Assembly: GCF_024730565.1 (NCBI RefSeq)
Contig: NZ_CP077725.1
Span: 1,426,001-1,490,000, forward strand
Direction: 5' to 3'
DNA from: Clostridium sp. CM027
Lineage (GTDB): Bacteria; Bacillota; Clostridia; Clostridiales; Clostridiaceae
DNA length: 64,000 bases
Shown here: positions 52,833 through 61,698 of the stretch, piece after piece
How positions within the stretch are numbered: position 1 is the stretch's first letter
Layout: each line of letters starts with the position of its first letter
Position numbers and translations under genes: made by a program
Notes under the pieces: generated by a model
The model's database searches: none
What the model saw: the letters and a program-made list of their open reading frames with translations, nothing else
What the model was told of the DNA's origin: nothing

Positions 52833-53510
52833 TCAATACTTATTAAGGATTTTGTTTGTTATCTCTATACAAATTCTTGCGGATTCATTAACTGCATTTT
52901 TGAATTCATTAACTCCACCAGTAATGCTGTCAGATACAGTTTTTATCAATAAGCATGGAATTTTGTTTTTATTACAAGTCAACACAATTCCAGCAGCCTC
53001 CATTTCACAGATATCTGCATTAAAAATATTATGCAATTCTTCTTTTTTCTCTTTTCTTGCAATGAATTTATCTCCCGAAGCACAAATTACTTTTCTTAAC
53101 AACGGCTCACTTTCAAGCGCTTTATCCATGATTTCTTTTGTTGTAGATATATAAATACTCGGATATTCAAGATATTTTCCAACATCACATCCATCCGCCT
53201 CTGATGTATCAAAATCATAGTGGACAACACTTTCAACAATACACGTTCTTGCTAATGACATCTCATGTGTCAAACCACCTACAACACCAAAGTTTACAAT
53301 AAAATTCACTCTAAATTGTGATATTAAAAACTGTGTTGTCATAGCAGCCGCAATTTCCCCTGCTCCACTATGTATAACAAATAAATTATTTTCACCTAAT
53401 TTATATTGATATACCGAATATCCTGCAAATTCTAATGTTTTAATCGGTACCCCATATTTATTTAATACTGCTTCTATTTCAACAGCCACAATCATTCCTA
53501 TATTTTTCAC
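52833..53510 (-). CDS. 5'-methylthioadenosine/S-adenosylhomocysteine nucleosidase-like protein
   Basis: This 225-residue cytoplasmic protein belongs to the PNP/UDP phosphorylase fold, nucleosidase branch. Visible are VIHSGAGEIAAAM (~46), VNFGVVGGLT (~72), VVHYDFDTSE, CASGDKFI, the substrate-binding CEMEAAGI (~163) and TVSDSITGG with the catalytic Asp (~186). These enzymes hydrolyse the N-glycosidic bond of MTA/SAH or related nucleosides. The start is the GTG at 53510, 6 bp after GAGGTG; a GTG at 53519 overlaps that site. Hairpin-A repeats bracket the gene and its promoter region resembles those of the other repeat-flanked genes. The exact substrate is uncertain. Confidence 0.88.
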   Translation of the reverse strand: MKNIGMIVAVEIEAVLNKYGVPIKTLEFAGYSVYQYKLGENNLFVIHSGAGEIAAAMTTQFLISQFRVNFIVNFGVVGGLTHEMSLARTCIVESVVHYDFDTSEADGCDVGKYLEYPSIYISTTKEIMDKALESEPLLRKVICASGDKFIARKEKKEELHNIFNADICEMEAAGIVLTCNKNKIPCLLIKTVSDSITGGVNEFKNAVNESARICIEITNKILNKY

Positions 53511-53670
53511 TTTATTCACCTCATAATATAAATATATTTACGCCACCTTATTTTACGATTACAACATAAATATTTGCTTAATTATACTATAATTTCCATA
53601 AATATATATATATAAATTAGAATATGTTTTGTTATATAGAAGATAAAAAACACGTTATATATTAGGTATC

Positions 53671-53721
53671 AAAAAAACACAATGTCGTGAAAGCTTAATT
53701 TCACGGCATTTGTGTTTTTTT
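53671..53721 (-). repeat. Hairpin A of the modular repeat, upstream of the nucleosidase gene
   Basis: AAAAACACAATGTCGTGAAA / TTTCACGGCATTTGTGTTTTT, followed by T residues on the plus strand. It is the strongest copy of hairpin A in the window and probably a terminator as well. Confidence 0.75.
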
Positions 53722-53891
53722 ACTATCACAAATATATCAAGTTTTTTAAAATTATATTTACTTTTATACATAAAAACAAGCCTTTGGCCCCTATAAGTAT
53801 ATCTACCAATCATTTCCTGTATTTTATACCCCTTTAAAGGTGTATACTAAATTTTGTTATCTGATTAATTATGTAACAAAAGGAGTAAGCC

Positions 53892-54029
53892 ATGAATAAG
53901 TATCAATTTATTCTGGCCACACTTACAATGATACTCCCTTATATTTTTAATAACTTATCCTTCGAGTTTAGAATTATTAAAGGCAAGATAAGTTTAATTA
54001 TTAAATTTGGGAAGAAAAATATAAAGTAA
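53892..54029 (+). CDS. Small membrane peptide of 45 residues
   Basis: MNKYQFILATLTMILPYIFN is a hydrophobic N-terminal segment. It is followed by an amphipathic, Lys/Ile-rich tail (GKISLIIKFGKKNIK). The ATG at 53892 follows AAAGGAG by 7 bp, and two hairpins after the stop (54038-54065, 54089-54131) end the transcript, so expression is credible. Size and the cationic tail recall phage-holin-like or small toxin peptides, but no family is recognised. Confidence 0.55.
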   Translation: MNKYQFILATLTMILPYIFNNLSFEFRIIKGKISLIIKFGKKNIK

Positions 54030-54088
54030 TGTTTTGGCCATATGGAGATTTTTAACTCCATATGGTATAAAACATAAGAATATAAAAT

Positions 54089-54131
54089 ATAAAACCTTTG
54101 AGTATATTTATTATGCTCAAAGGTTTTATTT
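54089..54131 (+). terminator. Terminator of the 45-residue peptide gene
   Basis: The stem AAAACCTTTGAG.ATA / T..CTCAAAGGTTTTA is followed by TTT. A second hairpin (CCATATGGAG / CTCCATATGG) lies at 54038-54065. Confidence 0.75.
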
Positions 54132-54400
54132 CTGTCATATAACTCCGCAAAATCTCTTATAACTGTGTTCTTGCATACATTATTTTAAACTATCTGTAGC
54201 TTTACCAACCTATTACAGTAAGTACAAACTAAATATCTATCCTTAGCCATAGTCATAATGCGCTATGATAATAATACAAAATCCTTTCTACATATCTTAC
54301 GTTTATAGCATGTTGCTCCTGGTTCAAAGTAGATCATGTGGCAATGAGTGTTAGTTGGAGTTATCCATTCATCAGATTTATGATTAACGGTATTTTAATT

Positions 54401-54532
54401 TTATTTAGCTGTATTAATAACTTTTATCTTATTTATAGTATCGTGTGAAACTCCTGACAGCTCTATTTTGTATGCTTTATTCGTATTTGTTGCGACAGAG
54501 ATATTATCTATGTCGCATTTATCCCTTGCCAT
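54401..54532 (-). pseudogene. Short open frame of 43 codons, probably a gene remnant
   Basis: The frame reads ARDKCDIDNISVATNTNKAY followed by KIELSGVSHDTINKIK. Codon use looks protein-like, but there is no ribosome site and no recognised family. It is probably the 3' end of a lost gene. The surrounding 54132-55587 has no other gene: it holds the nick-site remnant at 54641, the inverted repeat at 54948 and several smaller hairpins. Confidence 0.35.
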
Positions 54533-54640
54533 TAAGATAATAATATAAAATAAGATCCATATAGCTTTTATAATAGACATATAGAATTTATTTTAGAATT
54601 TAACTAGTTGGTTTATTCTAAAAAGGAGCGAAGCGACCTA

Positions 54641-54689
54641 AATTTTACGGAGTAAAGTATAGCACATTATACTTTACTATCGTAAAATT
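54641..54689 (+). other. pMV158-type (MOBV) oriT / RSA-like nick region
   Basis: Inside a larger inverted repeat (AATTTTACG.../...CGTAAAATT) lies TAAAGTATAGCACATTATAC followed by TTTA (54653-54676). The pMV158 family nick region, as I recall it, is TAAAGTATAGTGTGTTATAC followed by TTTA, so 20 of 24 bases agree and only the 4-nt loop differs. No mob/pre gene is present. It is probably a remnant of an integrated mobilisable plasmid. Confidence 0.6.
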
Positions 54690-54947
54690 CGTGCTCTCCG
54701 AGAGGATAAGGATAAACCCCTAAAAAACATAAAAAATTGATATATGTATGCCTGTTTTGCATTTTATAAGTGGACATAATCATTAAATAGTATTAAAATA
54801 TACTTAGGTAAACATTACAAATTCATATACATTTTTACTGAAACTACATGAATCAATTCCAATTTCATTCAAAACGGACTATGTTTTTACATAACAAACA
54901 TAGCATCCTCAATAGATATACGATATTACAGTTTCACTCAAAAAATA

Positions 54948-55038
54948 TGTTGACAAATAAACACAAAACAGCAATAAAAAATCGCAAGCGACCGTAAATA
55001 AATTTACTTTTTTAATTGCATGCATTTATTTGTCAACA
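54948..55038. repeat. 91-bp segment bounded by 13-bp inverted repeats
   Basis: TGTTGACAAATAA (54948-54960) and its exact complement (55026-55038) face each other. Each contains a -35-like TTGACA. It could be two convergent promoters or plasmid replication/copy-control DNA. Confidence 0.45.
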
Positions 55039-55587
55039 TGTCTAAGTTAATTAAGTTTTAGTTGAATTTTAATTAACCCAATAGCACATGTAAAAAAACT
55101 ATATTTGTGTATTTCATCACAAAGAGAAAAAATGTACATGTGGTAATAGCTTTGGAAGTTAGGCTATTACAAGTTATATTAGGTACATAGGACACCTTCG
55201 GTATACAATAAGGAATAAAACTACCTTAACTTTCCCTGCGGTCAACTTACTTCTAAAAACTTTTGCAAGCAAAAACGAGCCGACAAGTCGGTTTTGAGAA
55301 GACGTTATTGTTTTATTCCATTGTTAAATATCAATAAGAATATATCTTAAAAACATAGGTAAAAATAATGTTATTAGTAGATTACTTGATAACTTATTTA
55401 TTAAAGATTTTTTAAAGGTCACTATTATAAATCTAATAGTGGCCTTTTTCATTTTTATATCTAAATTCTATATTCACTTTTAGAATTTCTTAAATTTATT
55501 TTTTACACGCATGACGTTTTTATTTTTATAAATTTTTTCAAAATTTCGCGCGGACTATGTTAATGGTGTATAAGTGCACCATTTTAA

Positions 55588-55645
55588 ATAGCCCCAGAGT
55601 GAAAGTAGCACAATATCAATTGTGTTACTTTCACTCTGGGGCTAT
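55588..55645 (-). repeat. Extended hairpin B, terminator of the 57-residue gene
   Basis: ATAGCCCCAGAGTGAAAGTA.CACAAT and its near-perfect complement have a 3-4-nt loop. The centre is the hairpin B of the modular repeat. It lies 9 bp after the stop at 55654. Confidence 0.75.
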
Positions 55646-55653
55646 TATGTAAT

Positions 55654-55827
55654 CTATTCATTCTCAAATTTTCTAAATACTTCAACAGAAACCAAAACAA
55701 ACACTATTAAGATGCTAATCGCATAAAAATAGTGACCAGATTTTATATTCAATAATCCCATTATGAGCGAAATCAGAGCAGATATCATAAGTGATATTTT
55801 TCCTTTTACTTTGTATTCTTTTTTCAT
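55654..55827 (-). CDS. Small membrane protein of unknown function
   Basis: This 57-residue protein has two transmembrane helices (ISLMISALISLIMGLLNI ~11-28; YFYAISILIVFVLVSVEVF ~33-51) between charged ends. No family is recognised. The start is the ATG at 55827 behind GGGAGGA; the frame is open 15 codons upstream without a site. Hairpin B follows. Its upstream region carries a loose version of the promoter shared by repeat-flanked genes and is cut off by the Tn3 transposon 95 bp upstream. Confidence 0.7.
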   Translation of the reverse strand: MKKEYKVKGKISLMISALISLIMGLLNIKSGHYFYAISILIVFVLVSVEVFRKFENE

Positions 55828-55917
55828 AACAAATGTCCTCCCAACTAATATAAATAATTTGTGCTTACTCAATTAAGTACACACTGTAATACAATTACAT
55901 CATAATTGTACCATAGC

Positions 55918-55922
55918 TTACT
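55918..55922. repeat. Left 5-bp target duplication of the Tn3-family transposon
   Basis: TTACT immediately before the GGGG tip, repeated at 60524-60528. Confidence 0.85.
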
Positions 55923-56009
55923 GGGGTAGCGTACGCGAAAATGATATTTCGTACGCTAAGAGAAATGCAGCCCCATAAATGCAATATTTTAGGATTTAAA
56001 GCGCTTTAT

Positions 56010-58964
56010 TTAAAGATTTAATTCTTTTAAATATCCATTTTGATTTAAATTAAATTTATACTCGCCTAAAAAGTTTATATGCTTCCATCCAAGTGGTGAT
56101 ATATTATTTAAGAGACTTTCGTCAAATCCACCATTACACTTTAGATAATCAATAGCTTTATTTAAATAAACACAATTCCAAATTGTTATTGCATTGATTA
56201 TAATATTTAAAGCACTGGCACTTTGCAGTTGTCCTTGTAATGCTCTCCTTCTAAATTCTCCAAATTTACCAAAGAAAATAGCCCTTGCCAAAGCATTCAT
56301 AGCTTCTCCTTTATTTAGTCCTCTTTGAATGCGTCTTCTAAAGTTTTTATCAGATATATATTCTAATATAAATATTGTTTTTTCTATTTTACCCATTTCC
56401 CTTAAAGCTTTTGCCATACTATTTTTTCTTGAGTAGGAACCTAGTTTTTCTAGGATTAAGGATGCTGAAACTTTACCTATAAATATTGAATGTGCTAATT
56501 TTAATACAGATTCATAATCATCAGTTATTGATTTAACATTTATACGACCTTTAACAATATCCTTAATCGTTTTATAGAACTCCTCAGTATCATTAAATGA
56601 AAACAAAACACATTCTGATAAATCTCTTATTCTTGGAGCAAATCTAATTCCAAATAAATGAAATAACCCAAATACTTGATCTGTGTATCCAGCTGTATCA
56701 GTATAATGTTCTTCTATTTGGAGCTCAGATTCATGTCCCAATATACCATCAAGCAAGTATAGAGAATCCCTTGAATTAGTAGTAATTACATTTATATTAT
56801 AAGCAGAATATTGGTCACTTACATGACGATACATAGTAAGTCCTTTGCCTATCCCATAGTGCGGATTCTTATCAGCATAAATTGAGGAAACCCCAACTTC
56901 AACACGCATACCATCTGAGGACGAAGTTGTGCCATCTCCAAAGTACTGAGCTAGGTCAAGGTGGTGTTGGTAGTTTACAAGAGTAGCTTGTGCTTTTTTT
57001 AAAGCATCATCATGGAGTCTCCATTCTGATATATTTGCCATTTGAGCATAGGTAATATCTGATGTCGAATCTGCCATTTTTTGAGCTCCTATATTTGTAC
57101 CAAGTGCCATTATTGCTGCCATCAATATAGGTATTTCCTCATTTTTAGGAGGCTTATCTGTAGATGCATGGGTTAAATGCTGTTCGAAATGGGTCCATTC
57201 TGAGACCTCTAAAAGCAATTCAGGAAGACTTATCTTAGGAATCATTCCATAAATCATAGAATTAAATTTTTCAGATTCTTCGGAAACCTTCTTTTCCAAT
57301 CTTTTTAGTGAAATTTTACCGCCATCAATACTTACATCTTCAAGATTTTTCGCGTTTTGGGATACATATTGTAACTTGTCTAATAACGTTTCTTGTCGTT
57401 CTTTTAAATACTCATCTATTGATAAACTTACAGAAATACCCGCTTCATTCTTTAAGCAGGAACTTTTCCAGTCTTCATCGCTAATAAGATATTCGTTTAT
57501 ATTTTTATGCCGCTTACTGTCACTGATCCATATGTCCCCCGAATGAATTGCATTATTTAATTCTGTAAGAACTGCCATTTCATAATACCGTTTATTTATT
57601 GTGCCATCTTCATTACATACATGATTTTTCCAGCGTTTTGAAATAAATTCTATAGGAGCATCGTCAGGAATTTTCCGTTTGTTGTTATCATTCATATCCT
57701 TTATGACATTAACAGCATTTATTAAGGATGTAGAATTATTTGATGGATGAAATTCTAAATTTTTAAAGAGAATTGGAGAATATTTTCTTAAATTACCAAA
57801 ACTACTATCTAGCAAATCAAGATAATCGTTATTTAAGGGACGTATTATTTTTTCAGCACTATATGCAGATTCTTTAAATATTTCCCATTTTCCTAGATTT
57901 TCTAACTCTTTTGAAATATCTTTCTTTTCTGAAAGGGCAGTATCTATAGCTTTTACAAGTTTAACATGAAGCTGCATTATTTCATTTGCGGATTTTGAAC
58001 TTTTTACATTCAGTTCATCCCTAAGCTTTAATCCTTTAGAATGTAGTGAAATCATAAGCTTTGAGTGTACTTGAATAGCTTGATCAATTAATTCTCCATT
58101 TAAATCAGTTAGAAAAACTACCAGTATTGAATATCTCTTAATTTCCTCAAAACGGCGTAATGCATATGCATCATATTTAAACCCAAGTCTTGATAGATAG
58201 CGTAATTTGTTTGGATGTATTGATTTTATATCAATATTTATTTGAAGACTTTTTATATAGTTTATTCTTTCAATTATTTCTTTAAATGTTTTGGATGAAG
58301 GATTTAATGGAGCACTTTTTATCCATGATAAATATGTTGTTATAGTATCGTTCATTGGCGTTAATATAGTATCAAGACGATTTTTTTGCTCTGATGACAA
58401 ATTTTCTGTTAAAGATTTAAATGTAATGTTATCAGCATTTTCACGAGCAAACCAAACAATACTTTCTATAGTTATCATAGCAGGAAATATTATTTTAGCT
58501 TTCTTTAATATTTCTAAAGCCTTTTTTATGAGAAAAGTTGAATTATCATTTTCCATAGCATAATTTAAGATTTCCTCAAATAGAAATTTATCTTCATCCT
58601 TTGAGAAATTTTTATAGCCATATTCAATGCATATTTCTTCTAAGTGTTCTCTTTTTGTAGTATCCCTTTCAGCATACAAATTAAATACCTCAGGCTCTAA
58701 ATCTAATTGATCCGCAATATATTTAACAATTGAATAAGGAATATTTTTTATGTTAGATATAGAACAGCCTGGATATCTAAGCAAAGCTAGTTGCAGAGCA
58801 AATCCTAATTTGTTAAAATCTCTTCTGTGTTTGTTTATTATTTCAATATCATCAATTGATAACATATAAAATACACTCATTTGATGTTCATCTTTTTCAA
58901 ATGGAATACTTATAAGTTCTTCTCTTTGTTGCTGAGTAAGCAACTCTCTTCTGTTTAAAATCAT
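56010..58964 (-). CDS. tnpA: Tn3-family transposase
   Basis: This 984-residue transposase is full length for the family. The N-terminal DUF4158 domain includes DDIEIINKHRRDFNKLGFALQ, ADQLDLEPEVFNLYAERDTTK and REHLEEICIEYGY. The C-terminal catalytic domain includes YFGDGTTSSSDGMRVEVG (first Asp region), LDGILGHESELQIEEHYTDT, SYSRKNSMAKALREMGK, GLNKGEAMNALARAIFFGK and the end PLGWKHINFLGEYKF. It catalyses replicative transposition to a cointegrate at the GGGG...TAAG ends. The start is the ATG at 58964 behind AAGGAG. It lies 18 bp after the recombinase gene, so the two are one operon. Confidence 0.97.
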   Translation of the reverse strand: MILNRRELLTQQQREELISIPFEKDEHQMSVFYMLSIDDIEIINKHRRDFNKLGFALQLALLRYPGCSISNIKNIPYSIVKYIADQLDLEPEVFNLYAERDTTKREHLEEICIEYGYKNFSKDEDKFLFEEILNYAMENDNSTFLIKKALEILKKAKIIFPAMITIESIVWFARENADNITFKSLTENLSSEQKNRLDTILTPMNDTITTYLSWIKSAPLNPSSKTFKEIIERINYIKSLQINIDIKSIHPNKLRYLSRLGFKYDAYALRRFEEIKRYSILVVFLTDLNGELIDQAIQVHSKLMISLHSKGLKLRDELNVKSSKSANEIMQLHVKLVKAIDTALSEKKDISKELENLGKWEIFKESAYSAEKIIRPLNNDYLDLLDSSFGNLRKYSPILFKNLEFHPSNNSTSLINAVNVIKDMNDNNKRKIPDDAPIEFISKRWKNHVCNEDGTINKRYYEMAVLTELNNAIHSGDIWISDSKRHKNINEYLISDEDWKSSCLKNEAGISVSLSIDEYLKERQETLLDKLQYVSQNAKNLEDVSIDGGKISLKRLEKKVSEESEKFNSMIYGMIPKISLPELLLEVSEWTHFEQHLTHASTDKPPKNEEIPILMAAIMALGTNIGAQKMADSTSDITYAQMANISEWRLHDDALKKAQATLVNYQHHLDLAQYFGDGTTSSSDGMRVEVGVSSIYADKNPHYGIGKGLTMYRHVSDQYSAYNINVITTNSRDSLYLLDGILGHESELQIEEHYTDTAGYTDQVFGLFHLFGIRFAPRIRDLSECVLFSFNDTEEFYKTIKDIVKGRINVKSITDDYESVLKLAHSIFIGKVSASLILEKLGSYSRKNSMAKALREMGKIEKTIFILEYISDKNFRRRIQRGLNKGEAMNALARAIFFGKFGEFRRRALQGQLQSASALNIIINAITIWNCVYLNKAIDYLKCNGGFDESLLNNISPLGWKHINFLGEYKFNLNQNGYLKELNL

Positions 58965-58982
58965 ATAAAAATTACTCCTTTG

Positions 58983-59549
58983 TTAAAATTGAACTAAGCT
59001 ATAAAGTTCATCCTTAGCCCCCTGATCTATTCCTATGTATCTTAATGTGATCTTCTGGCTACTGTGATTGAATGTGTCCATAATTAACCCTATATTATAT
59101 CTACTTACTTTGTAGGTCCAATAACCCCAGGTCTTTCTTAAAGAATGGGTACCGAAGTTTTCTATACCTATACTTACAGCTGCAATTTTTAATAATCTAT
59201 AGGCTTGTGTAACACTTATATGCTCATTTAAGCCCTTTCTACTTCTAAAGATATAATTATTGTGTCCAAGCTTATTTTGTTTTATATAGGTACTTAACGC
59301 TGTTTTAATGCTGTCATTAAGCTTTATCTTCTTTTCTTTATTTGTCTTTTGCTCCTGCAGCACAAAATAATCTTTGAAATTAAACTTTTCCGTTAGAATA
59401 TCACTTACCTTCACCTTAACTACATCGCTTATTCTAAGTCCAGTGTTTAACTGGAACTTGGCCATAATCCAGTCCCTTTCATTCTTTCCTTTTAGAAAAG
59501 TAAGAAAATCATTTATCTTTTTTTTATCTTTTATGGGTTCTACTATCAT
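58983..59549 (-). CDS. tnpI: Tyrosine recombinase, cointegrate resolvase (TnpI type)
   Basis: This 188-residue phage-integrase-fold recombinase has a short N-terminal arm and a catalytic domain with Arg in NTGLRISDVVKV (~49), THSLRKTWGYW (His and second Arg, ~144-154), NHSSQKITLRYIG (His and catalytic Tyr, ~170-182). Tn4430-like transposons use such an enzyme in place of a serine resolvase to resolve cointegrates. The start is the ATG at 59549 behind AGGAG. A candidate recombination site lies upstream (59707-59741). Confidence 0.92.
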   Translation of the reverse strand: MIVEPIKDKKKINDFLTFLKGKNERDWIMAKFQLNTGLRISDVVKVKVSDILTEKFNFKDYFVLQEQKTNKEKKIKLNDSIKTALSTYIKQNKLGHNNYIFRSRKGLNEHISVTQAYRLLKIAAVSIGIENFGTHSLRKTWGYWTYKVSRYNIGLIMDTFNHSSQKITLRYIGIDQGAKDELYSLVQF

Positions 59550-59706
59550 AAATTCACTCCTAAAAAGTGTCCTAAAGGGCACAAATTCAATGTACTATAT
59601 TTATAATATATCATAGGAAACAATACATTCAAATACACAATAAGAAAAAAGGCTTTAGTTAAATCTACTATAAGCCTTTATATATCAACGCTTTATGCTG
59701 TTTTTA

Positions 59707-59741
59707 CGAATGTATGATTTTATATAAAATAGTACATTCAT
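59707..59741. promoter_or_regulatory. Candidate internal recombination site of the transposon
   Basis: GAATGTATGA / TAGTACATTC arms around an AT-rich centre form a tyrosine-recombinase-like core site. Related half sites (AATGTACTA, AATACATTC) lie at 59588-59633. A hairpin with arms AAAGGCTTTA lies at 59648-59680 between them. Confidence 0.5.
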
Positions 59742-59977
59742 TTATGATAAAATTTAAGAATCTTGTCACTTAATCTATAAATTATTCTTATACCACAATT
59801 AATAAAAGTAAAAAACTATTTACATTTTGTTAAGGTTAGTGTTAAAATGAAAATGTAAAAAACTTTTTACATTATGGATATTAGTATAAGAAAATTTATT
59901 GGTGCGTTGTTATGTTCTATAGTTATTTTAGTAGTGGGTAAGTTAATTATTATAATTTAAACAAGGGAGTGATTTTT

Positions 59978-60193
59978 ATGAAAAAAATGGATGAAATGGA
60001 ACTGAGTATTACATTAAAAGCGATGAAATGGGCTTTGGCTTATACAACCCTATTTTTAGCAATTTGGGTTATCTATGAGTTCATTCAGACAAGAACATTT
60101 GGATTAGCATTTATTCTTTTAACATCTCAAAATCTTGTTCTTATAGGAATTCAATCTTTTTTGAAATGGAAACTTGGAAAAGATGAAAAATAA
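59978..60193 (+). CDS. Small membrane protein paired with an HTH regulator (transposon cargo)
   Basis: This 71-residue protein has two hydrophobic helices (LAYTTLFLAIWVIYEFI ~17-33; LAFILLTSQNLVLIGIQSFL ~40-60), an acidic N-terminus and a basic C-terminus. It is of the kind commonly found before small XRE regulators in Firmicutes; function unknown. The start is the ATG at 59978 behind AAGGGAG. Inverted TGTAAAAAA / TTTTTACA boxes at 59810-59876 upstream are probable operators for the partner regulator. It overlaps the next gene by 11 bp. Confidence 0.75.
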   Translation: MKKMDEMELSITLKAMKWALAYTTLFLAIWVIYEFIQTRTFGLAFILLTSQNLVLIGIQSFLKWKLGKDEK

Positions 60194-60377
60194 TATAAGA
60201 GGATTAAGAAAACAACTTGGATTTAGACAGGAGGATATAGCGACTACGCTTGGCGTTACAAGGCAAACCATTAATGCGATTGAAAATGAGAAGTATAACC
60301 CAACTCTGGAATTAGCTATGAACCTTGCTAAACTATTAAACACTACTGTAGAAAAATTATTTATACTTGAAGGTTAA
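60183..60377 (+). CDS. XRE-family helix-turn-helix regulator (transposon cargo)
   Basis: This 64-residue protein is a single HTH_3 domain (IRGLRKQLGFRQEDIATTLG, VTRQTINAIENEKYNPTLEL, TVEKLFILEG). It is similar in layout to the regulator at 45510 and also paired with a membrane protein. It overlaps the preceding gene, so expression is coupled. It probably represses its own promoter through the palindromic boxes upstream. Confidence 0.88.
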   Translation: MKNNIRGLRKQLGFRQEDIATTLGVTRQTINAIENEKYNPTLELAMNLAKLLNTTVEKLFILEG

Positions 60378-60529
60378 AAAGAAAAATAAATCTAATATAA
60401 AAAACAAATGTAATTTATTAGACAAAAAACTACGTGATTACAGCTCTATAGAGTAAAATAATTACATTTATGGGGCTGTGTTTTTCTTAGCGTACGAAAT
60501 ATCATTTTTGCGTACGCCACCCCTTACTG

Positions 60530-60900
60530 CTTTTTAAAGTAAGTAAGGTTTTGCCAAAGATATTAGCTCTACCCATCGTACTTCTATGTTGTTAGCCTCA
60601 CCTTAATATTTTTTCTAGGTCATTAATTTCATCACTAATATAAGCTTTTTGCTCATAAAATTTAAAGATATAACTTTAAATTTTAGAATCTCGATAATCT
60701 TATTTAATTGCTTTGAGCCTCTAAATCATTATATTACCCATATTAGTTATATTTTGAGCTTGATCATATTGTTTTGATGATATTTATGTCACCTTTTCAT
60801 TATCTAATATATATTTACTCTCTTCAGACAGCCCAATACGATACAATAACCTCCCCTCCCTTATAATCGCTGTAAACTATTTTCCTTTTTCAACTAAGGA
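60530..60900 (-). pseudogene. Decayed protein-coding remnant beside the transposon
   Basis: Minus-strand frames carry scattered protein-like pieces such as LYRIGLSEESKYILDNEKVT, SKQYDQAQNITNMGN and FYEQKAYISDEINDLEKIL, separated by stops and frameshifts. They look like one helical protein that has decayed. I cannot name the family. Nothing else is visible in 60530-61170 apart from the terminator hairpin at 60952. Confidence 0.4.
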
Positions 60901-60951
60901 TTGTTTGAGAAACAAAATAACAAGTAAATAATAAAAAGGTTTATTATAACA

Positions 60952-60985
60952 AAAACTACGCAATATGAATTTGCGTAGTTTTTGT
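60952..60985 (+). terminator. Strong isolated terminator hairpin
   Basis: Perfect arms AAAAACTACGCAA / TTGCGTAGTTTTT with a 7-nt loop. Flanking A- and T-runs make it bidirectional. Confidence 0.75.
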
Positions 60986-61176
60986 CGCGTTTCAATTATC
61001 TCTAATATGTAAAAGTAGAAATCATAAGGCTTTACTTATTTGCTTTTAAATATATTCATAACAAATATTTAAAATAATAAATATAATTAAACATACGATA
61101 AATTTAATTAGTTCATTTAAAATAAATACAGTTTCTATATGTATACCATTAGAAATTTAAAGAACTATTAATCATT

Positions 61177-61698
61177 CTAAATTACAGCATAAACTATACC
61201 TTGTGCAATATAACCACAAGTACTAGCTAATACATGTGGAACATATTTTGACAAATAATCTGTAACTATACTATGCACTTCATCAAGTGGTCCCATTAGA
61301 ACGTAAGTATTAAAAGCTCCAACAAAGGCTCCTTCTGAAACTTTAGCTGCAAGCGCTCTTGGAAATGCATGATATATTTTTTTAGGCAAAACTACTTTTA
61401 CATAGTGTTTCCCTAACTTTTTAATTAGTTTTGATGCTACTGTTGCAACTCCTCGTTTTGGTCTTGAGTTAGTTTCTGTAGGATTTTGTATAGGTGCTTC
61501 TTGTAAAATTTCTGATGCAGTAGAATTTATTATTTGATCTAGTTCACAATTGGTTAATTCGGTGTAATTTGTATCCTTCACCATGATTTCAGTAGAAGTT
61601 TCAGCAGCAAAAACATTAACTGTTGGTATTAATGTAGTACTAATCATTACACTTGTTAAAATTGGTATTATTTTTTTTAATAAGATATTTTTATTCAT
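61177..61698 (-). CDS. Secreted bacteriocin-like precursor protein
   Basis: This 173-residue protein has a clear signal peptide (MNKNILLKKIIPILTSVMIS ... VNVFAA, cleavage ~31), an acidic leader (~32-75), a dibasic site SRPKRG (~78-83) and a C-terminal part of ~90 residues. That part is cationic at first (ASKLIKKLGKHYVKVVLPKK) and hydrophobic later (GYIAQGIVYAVI). The design is that of secreted pro-bacteriocins processed at a basic site, and resembles the protein at 45962. No sequence family is recognised and no immunity gene is obvious. The start is the ATG at 61698 behind AGGGGGAAA. A hairpin (GGAGGG / CCCTCC arms, ~61763-61790) lies in its leader or promoter. Confidence 0.7.
   Translation of the reverse strand: MNKNILLKKIIPILTSVMISTTLIPTVNVFAAETSTEIMVKDTNYTELTNCELDQIINSTASEILQEAPIQNPTETNSRPKRGVATVASKLIKKLGKHYVKVVLPKKIYHAFPRALAAKVSEGAFVGAFNTYVLMGPLDEVHSIVTDYLSKYVPHVLASTCGYIAQGIVYAVI

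Larger units (their letters stand above)
55923..60523 (-). mobile_element. Complete Tn3-family transposon with TnpA and TnpI
   Basis: This 4601-bp element has 38-bp inverted repeats starting GGGGT.GCGTACGC and ending TACGCTAAG (55923-55960 and 60486-60523). Inverted homology extends ~20 bp further inward (GCAGCCCCATAAATG / ACAGCCCCATAAATG). A 5-bp duplication TTACT flanks it. It carries transposase, a tyrosine recombinase of the TnpI kind, and a two-gene HTH/membrane-protein cargo at the far end. All genes look intact, so it may be active. Confidence 0.95.

Noticed and set aside
31497-55645. Repeated hairpins as a CRISPR array
   Set aside because: Copies are dispersed, in both orientations, with no regular spacers and no cas genes.
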